DNA of 45,587 bases from Runella sp. GTDB lineage: Bacteria; Bacteroidota; Bacteroidia; Cytophagales; Spirosomataceae. The notes under the pieces are model-generated. The model saw only the letters and a list, made by a program, of their open reading frames with translations, was not told the DNA's origin and made no database searches. The stretch is taken from assembly GCA_023254175.1 (NCBI GenBank), contig JALQYJ010000021.1, positions 1 through 45,587 of the forward strand. The letters are read 5' to 3'. How positions within the stretch are numbered: the stretch's first letter is position 1; the number at the start of each line of letters is the position of its first letter. The position numbers and the translations under genes are program-made. Shown here in pieces: positions 27,154-36,560 of the stretch.

Positions 27154-29543
27154 ACAAGACATTTTACCTATTGTTGAGCTGGTTTTTAAGCCTTTCTACC
27201 GCTTTTGGGCAAATCTACACCATCAGTGGAATGGTATTAGACTCCATTAGCAAGCAACCACTTGTGGGAGCGACTATCATTCTCGACCACAACCGTAGCA
27301 AAGGAGCGACCAAAACCGACGAAAAAGGGGAGTTTACCCTGACCGTTGACCGCCAAAGCCACGTCGTAGCGGTGCGTTATGTGGGATATGTCCCCTATTC
27401 CAAGTTCTTTCCCACCATGACCCGCAGTATGAAAATAACTGTGCTACTGGATAAAACCGAAAATCAACTAGAAGAGGTTGTGATAACTACGAAGGGTTTT
27501 GACCAAACCATTCGGCAACCGATTTTGGGGGTGAATCAAATCAACATCAAAACCTTTCAAAAACTCCCATCGGCTTTTGGAGAGGTGGATTTATTGCGCG
27601 GCATTCAGATGCTTCCTGGTGTCACGAGCGTAGGCGAAGCCTCTAACGGGGTCAATATTCGAGGGGGAACCACCGACCAAAATTTGATTCTTTTGGACGA
27701 TACCCCCATTTTTAACCCTACGCACATGTTTGGGTTGTTTTCGGTATTTCCTCCAGATGCAGTTTCTACTTTGGACTTGTACAAAGGCAACGTACCAGGT
27801 CGGTACGGCGGGCGCGCGGCGGCAGTGCTCGACATCAAGCTCCGTAATCCTGCCTTAGACAGCCTTAAAATCAAGGGTGGAGTCAGTATTGTATCCAACC
27901 GACTCATGGTTAATGTTCCCGTTGTCAAAGATAAGCTTGGTTTTTACGTAGCAGCGCGCGGCGCATTTAATGATTTTTTGTTGCCCATTGCTTCCGATAA
28001 ATTAAAAGACATAAAAGCCAAATTCGGCGAAGGCGTTTGGAAGGGCTTTTGGAAAATTAACCCAAAAAACACCCTAACAGGTACATTTTACAAAAGTTAC
28101 GACCTTTTCAGTACCAATTTGCTCCCAGGGCTTCCCAACGTCATCGGCGAATTTACCCGCTATCAGCATACTTCTACCAATGCGACCGCCCGTTGGTTGA
28201 CGGTACTTTCCCCAAAAATGGACATCCAAACCACTGCCGTTTACGCCCATTATACTCCTCAAATTTCCACCCAAGAAAAAGGCACCGACAATTTTGTCGA
28301 TTTGAATTCAGCCCTGACTCAAAAACAACTTAAATCGAATCTAAGCTATGTATTAACCAAGTATAAGTTAGAGACAGGGCTAAGTTTTACACGTTATGAT
28401 ATTCAACCTGGCGAGCTAATCCCCAATAAAAGCACCAGCGTAAGCAACATAGTCACGCCTTCTGAACGCGCCAACGAATGGGCATGGCACGCCGACAACG
28501 AGTACAATCTCAACAAACAATTGGCGTTTTCGATAGGTCTTCGGTATTCCTATTTTCAGGCATTAGGACCCGCACTCTACCGAAATTACGAAGCAGGTCA
28601 ACCCCGCGATGACTTTTCTGTGATAGACTCCGTTCAAGTAGGCAGCAACAAAGCGTTTAGCCAATATGGGGGTTTTGAGCCTAGAGTCGGGGTTCGGTAT
28701 GCGTTGAACGAACGGACGTCGTTTAAATTTGGGTACAACCTCATGCGTCAATATTTGCAGATTGTTTCTAATACCACCACGCCCATTCCAACCTCTCGCT
28801 GGAAAACGAGCGACTTACACATCAAGCCCCAAATCAGCAATTTACTTTCAGCGGGCTACTACTACTCATTCGACAACGATATTTATGAGATTTCGGTAGA
28901 AGGCTACTATCGCTTCACTCGAAACATGGTGGATTATAAACCTGGTGCTGATTTTTTGCTCCAACCCTACCCCGAAACGCAAATTGTACAAGGTTTAAGT
29001 AAAGCTTACGGCCTTGAAGTGATGTTGACCAAGAAAAAAGGGCGACTCAACGGCTGGGTGAATTATACTTATTCTCGAACATTCAACCGTACCTACACCG
29101 ACCTGCCTTCGATAGAACAAGTCAATAACGGGTATTGGTACCGCGCCAACTACGACCGCCCCCACAGTATCAATACCTCATTTGACGTCAGCGTTGATAA
29201 ACACAATTCGTTCAGTTTTACGTTTATTTACAGCACAGGTCGCCCATATACACAGCCTGTGGGTTTTGTGAATTATCTCAACAATTTCTTTCCGTTCTAC
29301 GAAGAGCGTAACAACAAACGCGTCCCTGACTATCACCGTTTAGATTTTGCATGGAATATTTACAATCCAAGCATGAAAAACCGTCGTTTTAGAGGCAAAT
29401 GGGCATTTACGGTGTATAATTTGTATGCCCGTCGGAATGTTTATTCTGTCTTTTTCAGAACCGAGAAAAACATTAGCAAAGCAAAACGCTTGCAGATTTT
29501 TGGTGCTCCCATTGTCAGTTTAGCCTATAATTTTGAATTTTGA
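27150..29543 (+). CDS. TonB-dependent outer-membrane receptor (DUF4249 partner)
   Basis: From the ATG at 27150 the protein is 797 residues with a good signal peptide (MNKTFYLLLSWFLSLSTAFGQ). A start at 27102 is less likely because its extra residues read through the previous gene without a signal. A carboxypeptidase-regulatory-like domain (YTISGMVLDSISKQPLVGATI) is followed by the plug (LEEVVITTKGFD, GVNIRGGTTDQNLILLDDTPIFN, RYGGRAAAVLDI) and a barrel ending in SLAYNFEF. It is shorter than SusC proteins and forms a second import system in the cluster, with the DUF4249 lipoprotein. The stop TGA overlaps the next ATG by one base. Confidence 0.93.
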   Translation: MNKTFYLLLSWFLSLSTAFGQIYTISGMVLDSISKQPLVGATIILDHNRSKGATKTDEKGEFTLTVDRQSHVVAVRYVGYVPYSKFFPTMTRSMKITVLLDKTENQLEEVVITTKGFDQTIRQPILGVNQINIKTFQKLPSAFGEVDLLRGIQMLPGVTSVGEASNGVNIRGGTTDQNLILLDDTPIFNPTHMFGLFSVFPPDAVSTLDLYKGNVPGRYGGRAAAVLDIKLRNPALDSLKIKGGVSIVSNRLMVNVPVVKDKLGFYVAARGAFNDFLLPIASDKLKDIKAKFGEGVWKGFWKINPKNTLTGTFYKSYDLFSTNLLPGLPNVIGEFTRYQHTSTNATARWLTVLSPKMDIQTTAVYAHYTPQISTQEKGTDNFVDLNSALTQKQLKSNLSYVLTKYKLETGLSFTRYDIQPGELIPNKSTSVSNIVTPSERANEWAWHADNEYNLNKQLAFSIGLRYSYFQALGPALYRNYEAGQPRDDFSVIDSVQVGSNKAFSQYGGFEPRVGVRYALNERTSFKFGYNLMRQYLQIVSNTTTPIPTSRWKTSDLHIKPQISNLLSAGYYYSFDNDIYEISVEGYYRFTRNMVDYKPGADFLLQPYPETQIVQGLSKAYGLEVMLTKKKGRLNGWVNYTYSRTFNRTYTDLPSIEQVNNGYWYRANYDRPHSINTSFDVSVDKHNSFSFTFIYSTGRPYTQPVGFVNYLNNFFPFYEERNNKRVPDYHRLDFAWNIYNPSMKNRRFRGKWAFTVYNLYARRNVYSVFFRTEKNISKAKRLQIFGAPIVSLAYNFEF

Positions 29544-32500
29544 TGATGTCTAATTCAACTCTTTTATATCGTTTTTTTACCCTTTCTGTCGTTGTCTGCA
29601 CGGCCTGTGTTTTTATAGGCTGCCAATCATCAAACGAGCCAAAACTTCCTGCCCAATTCCGATTATTAGAGGCTTCCGAAACGGGAATTGATTTTGCCAA
29701 TACCCTCAAAGCCGATAGCAAGCTCAACATTTTCAACTACATGTACTTCTACAACGGAAGTGGCGTAGGGGCGGGAGATTTCAACAACGACGGGCTTACT
29801 GATTTGTGCTTTACTGGAAACCTTTCGGAAAACAAACTGTACCTCAACCGAGGCAAAATGAAGTTTGAAGACGTCAGCGCTCAAACCAACATCAATCAAA
29901 ACAAAGCATGGGCCAACGGGGTGTCGGTGGTAGATATCAACCAAGACGGAAAACTGGACATTTACATCAGCCAAGTAGGTGGAATCCCGAGTTTGGACGG
30001 GCGCAATTTGTTGTTTGTTTGTAAGGAAATTACGGCAAAAGGAATCCCTGTTTACGAAGAAAAGGCCAAAGAATACGGTCTCGACTTGAAAGGATTAGGC
30101 ACGCAAGCCGCCTTTTTTGACTACGATTTAGACGGCGATTTGGACTTTTTCCAGCTCAATCACTCCGTTCACCAAAACGGTACTTTTGGGTTTCGTTCGG
30201 CGTTCCAAGGTACCCCTCACCCCACGGCAGGCGATAAGTTTTTCCGCAACGACAACGGCAAATTTATCGACGTTACCCAACAAGTACACATCATCGACGA
30301 CGTGCTGGGCTACGGCTTGGGCGTAGGTATTGGCGACGTCAACCTCGACGGTTATCCCGATATGTACATTGGGAACGATTTTCACGAAAACGACTACCTC
30401 TACCTCAATCAGCGCAATGGTTCCTTTACCGAATCCTCTGAGCGTCAGATTATGCACACGAGTCAGTTTTCGATGGGAATCGACATAGGCGACTTAAACA
30501 ACGACCTCCTCCCTGAGATTATCTCGCTCGATATGCTTCCCAACGACAAAGAAATTTTGAAGCGTTCGGAAGGCGAAGATTCCTACAACATTTTTAAGTA
30601 CAAAATCCGTCAAGGGTATAGCTATCAGTTTGCCCGCAATAACCTCCAACTCAACCGAAACGGCGTTTTTTCGGAAATGGGAATGTACGCAGGCGTACAC
30701 GCCACCGACTGGTCGTGGTCGCCACTGATGATGGATTTTGACAACGACGGGAAGAAAGACATTTTTATTTCTAACGGTATTCCCAAACGAATGAACGACA
30801 TCGACTACATTCAGTTTGTGTCGGATGAGGCCATTCAGCAAAAAATGAACAAGGGCGAATTTAACGAAGATGACCCCGACGTAGTGGACATTTTACCCGA
30901 AATCAAACTTCCTAATAAGTTTTACCACAACACCCAAAATCTTCAATTTACTGACTGGCAAAACGCCATTGAAAACGACAAACCTTCTTTCTCAAACGGT
31001 GCCATTTATGCCGACTTGGACAACGACGGCGACCTCGACGTGATTGCCAACAATATAAACGACAAGGCGTTTATTTACGAAAACCTTTCGACAGCCAACG
31101 AGTCAATTACCCTACAAGTCGAAGGAAACACGGGTAACCGCAACGCAATTGGAGCCAAGTGTTTGGTATTCCGACAAGGAGAAGTGATTAGCTACGAGAA
31201 GTTTCCCGTGCGTGGCTTTCAGTCAAGCGCTGAGATTCCGCTGGTGGTAGGCGTGGGCAAAATAGCGGAAGTGGATTCGCTGCTTCTCGTTTGGCCCAAC
31301 CAAACCTACCAAGTGTTGCATAAGAGCGAGTTGAAAAAACAGCTTAAACTCGTTCAAAGCGAAAAGTTGCCCCGTTTTGATTACCAACGTTTGCAAAAAC
31401 TAGTAACGTCTAAGGTTACGTTTGAGGACAAAACGACAGCATGGGCACTGGATTTTATCCACCAAGAAAACAATTTTAACGAACTTGACCGCGAAGCACT
31501 CATTCCACATTTGGCCTCGTCGGCAGGGCCTGCGGTAGCGGTAGCCGATATTAACCACGACGGGCTTGAAGACATTTTCCTGGGAAATGCCCGCGATGCC
31601 CTCAGCAAAGTGTATCTCCAAAACGCCAACGGTAAGTTTCAAAACTTGCCCCAACCTGCCCTCGAAAAAGACCTAATCTACGAAGATGTGGACGCTCAAT
31701 GGACCGATGTCGACAGCGACAAACACCTTGATTTGGTAGTAGCAAGCGGTGGAAATGAGTTTTTTGGTAGAACCTACCAACTCCAACCAAGGGTGTACTT
31801 GAACAATGGACGCGGCCAACTGACGCGCAAAGAGGATGCCTTCAAAGACCTCTACGTAACGGCTTCGTGCGTGCGGGCGTTCGATTTTACGGGCGACGGA
31901 GCGGTGGATTTGTTCATCGGTGGGCGTTCTATTCCCAAAGCCTATGGCGATAATCCAACTTCGTATTTGCTCGTCAACGATGGCAAAGGAAACTTTACGG
32001 ACAAAACAACGCAACTCGCCCCCGAACTGCGCACCATCGGAATGGTGACCAATGCCGAATTGGTGGATTTGAACAAAGACCAACGTCTTGATTTGCTGTT
32101 GTCTATCGAATGGAAATCCCTAACGGTTTTTCACCAAAATAACGGGCGGTTTGAAAAAGCAATAACCATTGGAAGCAATCAGAAAGGATGGTGGAATTTT
32201 ACGTTGACGTACGATTTTGATCAAGACGGTGATGTGGATATTTTGGCGGGAAACTTGGGGCTAAATAGTCGCATCAAAGCCTCTAAGAAAGAACCCGTTC
32301 GGCTGTACGTAGGTGATATTGACAAAAACGACCGCGTTGACCAGATTTTAACCTATTACCTCAACGGCGAAGAAACCTTGTTTGCCAATAAAATGGAAAC
32401 CGAAAAACAGTTTCCTTACATCAAAAAAGAATACATCCACGCCCGTGATTTTGCCAAAACATCGGTAGAAAATCTATTTGGAAAAGACAAGCTCGGTAAA

Positions 32501-32905
32501 ATGGCCGTATTAGAAGCCAATGAATTTGCCAATGGCGTGTTTGTCAACGACGGTAAAGGAAATTTTCAGTTTCAGCCTTTGCCGTATTTGGCGCAGTTGA
32601 GTCCTTACAAAACAGCAGCTATTATCGACGCCAACGGCGATAACCTGCCCGATGTGTTTTTAGGAGGCAATTTTTATGACAACAACATCCAAATGGGGCG
32701 GTACGATGCCGATTTTGGCACAATTTTGCTCAATAAAGGCAAAAATCAGTTTGAAATTCAGCTTTCCAAAATACCTGTTTACGGGCAAGTTCGGCACATC
32801 AAACCATTTAAAAATTCCGCTGGAAAAATCCAATGGTTGTTAGCTAAAAACAACGACAGGCCACAAATTTTATCGATTATTCCCCCAACTTCCCGAAAAT
32901 TTTAG
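29543..32905 (+). CDS. VCBS/FG-GAP repeat lipoprotein with ASPIC/UnbV domain (copy 2)
   Basis: About 1120 residues; start chosen at the ATG that overlaps the receptor stop (TGATG). The signal ends in FIGC (Cys27). Layout as in copy 1: FG-GAP calcium loops (DFNNDGLTD, DLDGDLD, DNDGDLD), ASPIC/UnbV domain near residues 521-597 (RNAIGAKCLVF, VRGFQSSAEIPLVVGVG, VDSLLLVWPN), then a second propeller region. Sequence is clearly paralogous but well diverged, so the duplication is not recent. It ends inside a terminator-like hairpin: the stop codon lies in the loop. Confidence 0.92.
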   Translation: MMSNSTLLYRFFTLSVVVCTACVFIGCQSSNEPKLPAQFRLLEASETGIDFANTLKADSKLNIFNYMYFYNGSGVGAGDFNNDGLTDLCFTGNLSENKLYLNRGKMKFEDVSAQTNINQNKAWANGVSVVDINQDGKLDIYISQVGGIPSLDGRNLLFVCKEITAKGIPVYEEKAKEYGLDLKGLGTQAAFFDYDLDGDLDFFQLNHSVHQNGTFGFRSAFQGTPHPTAGDKFFRNDNGKFIDVTQQVHIIDDVLGYGLGVGIGDVNLDGYPDMYIGNDFHENDYLYLNQRNGSFTESSERQIMHTSQFSMGIDIGDLNNDLLPEIISLDMLPNDKEILKRSEGEDSYNIFKYKIRQGYSYQFARNNLQLNRNGVFSEMGMYAGVHATDWSWSPLMMDFDNDGKKDIFISNGIPKRMNDIDYIQFVSDEAIQQKMNKGEFNEDDPDVVDILPEIKLPNKFYHNTQNLQFTDWQNAIENDKPSFSNGAIYADLDNDGDLDVIANNINDKAFIYENLSTANESITLQVEGNTGNRNAIGAKCLVFRQGEVISYEKFPVRGFQSSAEIPLVVGVGKIAEVDSLLLVWPNQTYQVLHKSELKKQLKLVQSEKLPRFDYQRLQKLVTSKVTFEDKTTAWALDFIHQENNFNELDREALIPHLASSAGPAVAVADINHDGLEDIFLGNARDALSKVYLQNANGKFQNLPQPALEKDLIYEDVDAQWTDVDSDKHLDLVVASGGNEFFGRTYQLQPRVYLNNGRGQLTRKEDAFKDLYVTASCVRAFDFTGDGAVDLFIGGRSIPKAYGDNPTSYLLVNDGKGNFTDKTTQLAPELRTIGMVTNAELVDLNKDQRLDLLLSIEWKSLTVFHQNNGRFEKAITIGSNQKGWWNFTLTYDFDQDGDVDILAGNLGLNSRIKASKKEPVRLYVGDIDKNDRVDQILTYYLNGEETLFANKMETEKQFPYIKKEYIHARDFAKTSVENLFGKDKLGKMAVLEANEFANGVFVNDGKGNFQFQPLPYLAQLSPYKTAAIIDANGDNLPDVFLGGNFYDNNIQMGRYDADFGTILLNKGKNQFEIQLSKIPVYGQVRHIKPFKNSAGKIQWLLAKNNDRPQILSIIPPTSRKF

Positions 32906-32920
32906 AACTTTCGGGAAGTT
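32887..32920 (+). terminator. 12-bp hairpin with the VCBS 2 stop codon in its loop
   Basis: AACTTCCCGAAA and its exact reverse complement flank a 10-base loop that contains the TAG at 32903-32905. The left arm encodes the last residues of the protein. A second hairpin follows at 32936-32969. Confidence 0.6.
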
Positions 32921-32935
32921 CAAAATTCCGTCACT

Positions 32936-32969
32936 AACCTCTTGAAAGTTATAGAAGTTTTAAGAGGTT
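32936..32969 (+). terminator. Second hairpin after VCBS 2
   Basis: AACCTCTT pairs perfectly with AAGAGGTT around an 18-base loop. There is no clear T-run directly after it, so it may protect mRNA ends rather than terminate. Confidence 0.45.
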
Positions 32970-32974
32970 CTATC

Positions 32975-32982
32975 TATTTTTG
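32975..32982 (+). promoter_or_regulatory. Possible -7 element for VCBS 3
   Basis: TATTTTTG fits TAnnTTTG exactly and lies 35 bases before the start of VCBS 3. No TTTG is found at the usual distance upstream, so the promoter is uncertain. Confidence 0.3.
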
Positions 32983-33017
32983 TAAAATAGACAGCCGTAG
33001 CATTTGCCCAGTAACCA

Positions 33018-36000
33018 ATGAAGCATTCCTCAGTATTTATTGTTTTTAGTTTGTTTTTAGGGGCAATGGGTTGTCAACCATCCGCCCCCGACGAAAACCT
33101 ATTCGAAACTCTTTTCTCTTCCCAAACAGGCATTGAGTTTACCAATCAGATTATCGATAAAAAAGAACTCAACATCTTTAATTACCGCAATTTTTACAAC
33201 GGTGGCGGGGTAGCAATTGCGGATGTCAATAACGACGGCTGGGCAGACATCTATGTCACTTCCAATTTTGAAGAAAATAAGCTTTATCTCAACAAAGGTA
33301 AAAACGCCGAAGAACGCTGGAAATTTGAGGACATTACCACCAAATCAGCGGTCGGAGGGAAAAAATCATGGTCTACGGGCGCTACATTTGCCGACGTTAA
33401 TGGCGATGGACTCATGGATATTTATGTCTGCAACGCGGGCAATATCCAGGGCGATAAACGTGGAAATGAGCTATTTATCAATCAAGGTGTGGGTGCTGAC
33501 GGTGTTCCTACCTTTATTGATAAAGCCACCGAATATGGGCTGGTCGATGGGGGATATTCGACCCATGCTTCTTTTTTTGACTACGACCGCGATGGCGACT
33601 TGGACATGTATTTGCTCAACAATAGCTTTACGCCTGTCAATAAACTACAATACCAAAACATCCGTACCGTACGCGATGCACTCGGCGGCCACAAGCTCTT
33701 TCGGAATGAAATGATTCAAGGCAACAAGGGGCTAGAGGCGAAGGACAAAAGACAAAAAAGCCTCACTGTCATGCCAACAAAAGAGGCATCTAAAAACAAC
33801 CCAATCCGCTTCACCGACGTCTCCAAAGAAGCAGGTATCTACGGGAGTTTGATTGCTTTTGGTTTGGGCGTAACCGTGGGAGACGTCAATGGCGATAATT
33901 GGCTTGATATTTACGTGTCCAATGACTTCTACGAACGTGACTATTTGTACATCAACCAACGCAACGGTACCTTCAAAGAGTCGCTCGAAGAAAGCATGAA
34001 CCACATCAGCATGTCGTCGATGGGAGCGGATATTGCCGACATTAATAACGATGGGCTTTTGGATATTTTTGTGACCGACATGCTTCCCTGCGACGACAAA
34101 CGCCTCAAGACCACCACCGTATTTGAAGGCTACGAACTTACTGAATTTAAACTAAAGCAAGATTATTGGCACCAATATATGCGCAATATGCTGCATTTGA
34201 ATCAGGGGAATCAGTCCATAGTTGATAGTCCACGGTCGATGGTCAATGGTAAACAGGAAACTCAAAACAGAAAACTCGAAACAGGAAACCCAAAACAGAA
34301 AACAGTACTCCCTCCCACTTTCACCGAAGTAGGGCAAATGGCAGGTGTACACGCAACGGATTGGAGCTGGGGCGCGTTGATTTTCGACATGGATAACGAT
34401 GGCCTAAAAGATTTGTTTGTGGCCAATGGCATTATCAAAAACCTCACCGACCAAGACTATGTAGCGTTTTTGGCCGATAAAGACAATATTCAGGCGATGC
34501 TGGAGGGGAGGATGAAATTTGACTACCGCAAGTTTGTCGATATGATTTCGACCACGCCCATTTCTAATTTCGCTTTCAAAAACAAAGGCAACCTTACTTT
34601 CGACGATAAAGCTACCAATTGGGGATTAGCCGAACCTAGTTTCTCAAACGGGGCAGCCTACGGAGATTTAGACAATGACGGTGACTTAGATTTAGTGGTC
34701 AACAACAACAATTCGCCACTCAGTGTGTATCGAAACCAATCGGTTGAAAAACTCAAAACGCACTTTTTACGGGTCAATTTAAAAGGCACAAGTGCTAATC
34801 CGAACGCCATTGGAGCCAAAGTATCGGCTTACCAAAAAGGTCAAATGCAATGTTTGCAACAAATGCCAACGCGCGGCTTTCAGTCATCGAGCGACCTGAC
34901 GATGGTTTTTGGTTTTGGAAAAAACCCTCAAATCGACTCCTTGGTGGTCATTTGGCCCGATGACCGCAAACAAACCCTCACCAACGTCAGGGTTGATACT
35001 GAATTAGCGTTGAACCACGCCAACGCCCGCGACCTTTGGAAATTTACCCCTCCTCAGTTTACCAACCTGCCTTTCAACGACCTTACTTCGACCTCTGGAC
35101 TGGACTTTTTGCACGAAGAAAATACCTTTGTAGACTACAACCGCGACGGCCTTCTCAAACAAATGTACTCAACCCAAGGGCCTGCGTTGGCCGTCGGCGA
35201 TGTCAACGGCGATGGCCTCGATGATGCCTATATTGGCGGAGGAGCGGGCAAACCACGGGCGTTGTTTTTGCAAACAAGTGCGAGGAAATTCTCCAAGTCG
35301 AACCAAGTCACGTTCAATACCCCTAGCCAAGCCGACGAAACCGCTGCTTTGTTTTTCGATGCCGACGGTGACAAAGACGGTGATTTGTTGGTGGTAAAAG
35401 GCGGAAATGAGTTTTTACCCAACGACCCTGCCTTGGCCGACGCACTCTATTTCAACGACGGAAAAGGGAATTTTACACTATCAAATACCTTCCCTAAATT
35501 ATTGGACAACGGCTCGTGCGTAGCGGCAGCCGACTACGACCGCGACGGCGACCTTGATCTCTTTGTCGGCAGTCGTATGGTGTCGGCACAGTATGGTTAC
35601 AGCCCCAAAAGCCACCTGCTCCAAAACAATGGCAAAGGAGTTTTTACGGACGTCACTACCGAAACCGTCACCAACGGGCAGCTAGGCATGGTCACCGACG
35701 CCCAATGGGCCGACGTTGACAAAGATACATACCCCGACTTGGTCGTTGTCGGTGACTGGATGCCGATTACGGTGCTTAAAAATCAAAAAGGAAAATTTCT
35801 TTCGCAAACCGTTCCACAATCAGAAGGCTGGTGGAACGCGGTTGAACCTACGGATATTGATAACGACGGCGACCTCGACTTTGTGGTTGGGAACTTGGGG
35901 CTGAACTCCAAACTCAAGTGCTCCGAAAAAGAGCCTGCCGAACTCTATATCAACGACTTTGACCGTAACGGCACCGTAGAACAAATCATCGTTTCGTACA

Positions 36001-36551
36001 ATCCTGACGGCAAACCTTACCCAATGGTCTTGAAGTCGGATTTGCAAAAAGTATTGCCTGTCATCAACAAGCGTTTTGTCAAACACGTCGATTACGCAGG
36101 GCAACCCATCGACGCGCTATTTACCAGCGACCAACTCGAAGGGGTTGAGACCAAAAAAGCCGTACAAGCGGCATCTTCTTTATTGCTCAACGATGGCAAA
36201 GGGAACTTTACCTTGGTAGGATTACCGCTGGAAGCCCAATTATCTCCCATTTTTGGGATTGTAGCCACCGACTACAACCACGATGGCAAAACCGACTTGT
36301 TGCTCACGGGCAATTTCTTCGACGTGCTACCAGAAATAGGTCGCTACGACGCCAACAACGGCTTATTACTGCAAAATACGGGTAAAAACGCCAGCGGACA
36401 ACCCACGTTTGTGCCCGTTCGCCCCACACAGTCGGGTTTTGCCGTACGCGGGCAAGTACGCCGCATGAAAAACCTCCGAACGGCGCAAGGCAAAAACTAC
36501 ATTATCTTGGCCAAAAACAGAGACAAAGTGCAGGTATTTGGAGTAAAGTAA
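33018..36551 (+). CDS. VCBS/FG-GAP repeat lipoprotein with ASPIC/UnbV domain (copy 3)
   Basis: An 1177-residue lipoprotein (GAMGC, Cys19) closer to copy 1 than to copy 2 in its opening (IFNYRNFYNGGGVAIADVNNDGWAD). It has the same FG-GAP loops, an ASPIC/UnbV domain near residues 583-657 (PNAIGAKVSAYQ, TRGFQSSSDLTMVFGFG, IDSLVVIWPD) and a second propeller region. It is about 70 residues longer than copy 1, and most of the excess is two polar inserts: about residues 234-263 (IQGNKGLEAKDKRQ...) and about 398-430 (SIVDSPRSMVNGKQETQ...). The DNA of these inserts is repetitive. The gene may have its own promoter after the hairpins at 32887-32969. Confidence 0.92.
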   Translation: MKHSSVFIVFSLFLGAMGCQPSAPDENLFETLFSSQTGIEFTNQIIDKKELNIFNYRNFYNGGGVAIADVNNDGWADIYVTSNFEENKLYLNKGKNAEERWKFEDITTKSAVGGKKSWSTGATFADVNGDGLMDIYVCNAGNIQGDKRGNELFINQGVGADGVPTFIDKATEYGLVDGGYSTHASFFDYDRDGDLDMYLLNNSFTPVNKLQYQNIRTVRDALGGHKLFRNEMIQGNKGLEAKDKRQKSLTVMPTKEASKNNPIRFTDVSKEAGIYGSLIAFGLGVTVGDVNGDNWLDIYVSNDFYERDYLYINQRNGTFKESLEESMNHISMSSMGADIADINNDGLLDIFVTDMLPCDDKRLKTTTVFEGYELTEFKLKQDYWHQYMRNMLHLNQGNQSIVDSPRSMVNGKQETQNRKLETGNPKQKTVLPPTFTEVGQMAGVHATDWSWGALIFDMDNDGLKDLFVANGIIKNLTDQDYVAFLADKDNIQAMLEGRMKFDYRKFVDMISTTPISNFAFKNKGNLTFDDKATNWGLAEPSFSNGAAYGDLDNDGDLDLVVNNNNSPLSVYRNQSVEKLKTHFLRVNLKGTSANPNAIGAKVSAYQKGQMQCLQQMPTRGFQSSSDLTMVFGFGKNPQIDSLVVIWPDDRKQTLTNVRVDTELALNHANARDLWKFTPPQFTNLPFNDLTSTSGLDFLHEENTFVDYNRDGLLKQMYSTQGPALAVGDVNGDGLDDAYIGGGAGKPRALFLQTSARKFSKSNQVTFNTPSQADETAALFFDADGDKDGDLLVVKGGNEFLPNDPALADALYFNDGKGNFTLSNTFPKLLDNGSCVAAADYDRDGDLDLFVGSRMVSAQYGYSPKSHLLQNNGKGVFTDVTTETVTNGQLGMVTDAQWADVDKDTYPDLVVVGDWMPITVLKNQKGKFLSQTVPQSEGWWNAVEPTDIDNDGDLDFVVGNLGLNSKLKCSEKEPAELYINDFDRNGTVEQIIVSYNPDGKPYPMVLKSDLQKVLPVINKRFVKHVDYAGQPIDALFTSDQLEGVETKKAVQAASSLLLNDGKGNFTLVGLPLEAQLSPIFGIVATDYNHDGKTDLLLTGNFFDVLPEIGRYDANNGLLLQNTGKNASGQPTFVPVRPTQSGFAVRGQVRRMKNLRTAQGKNYIILAKNRDKVQVFGVK
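34251..34306 (+). repeat. Two tandem copies of a 28-base repeat inside VCBS 3
   Basis: Positions 34251-34278 and 34279-34306 are near-identical 28-base units beginning AAACAGGAAAC. They are preceded by another word-like repeat (34213-34250, variants of GTCCAYRGT/GGTCRATGG). The region stays in frame and encodes a polar Lys/Gln/Asn/Glu-rich segment missing from the paralogs. Confidence 0.7.
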
Positions 36552-36560
36552 AGTACAGCG

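Noticed and set aside
29666-31654. Long minus-strand open frames over VCBS 2
   Set aside because: They mirror the repetitive Asp/Asn codons of the plus-strand gene and show no protein family features.
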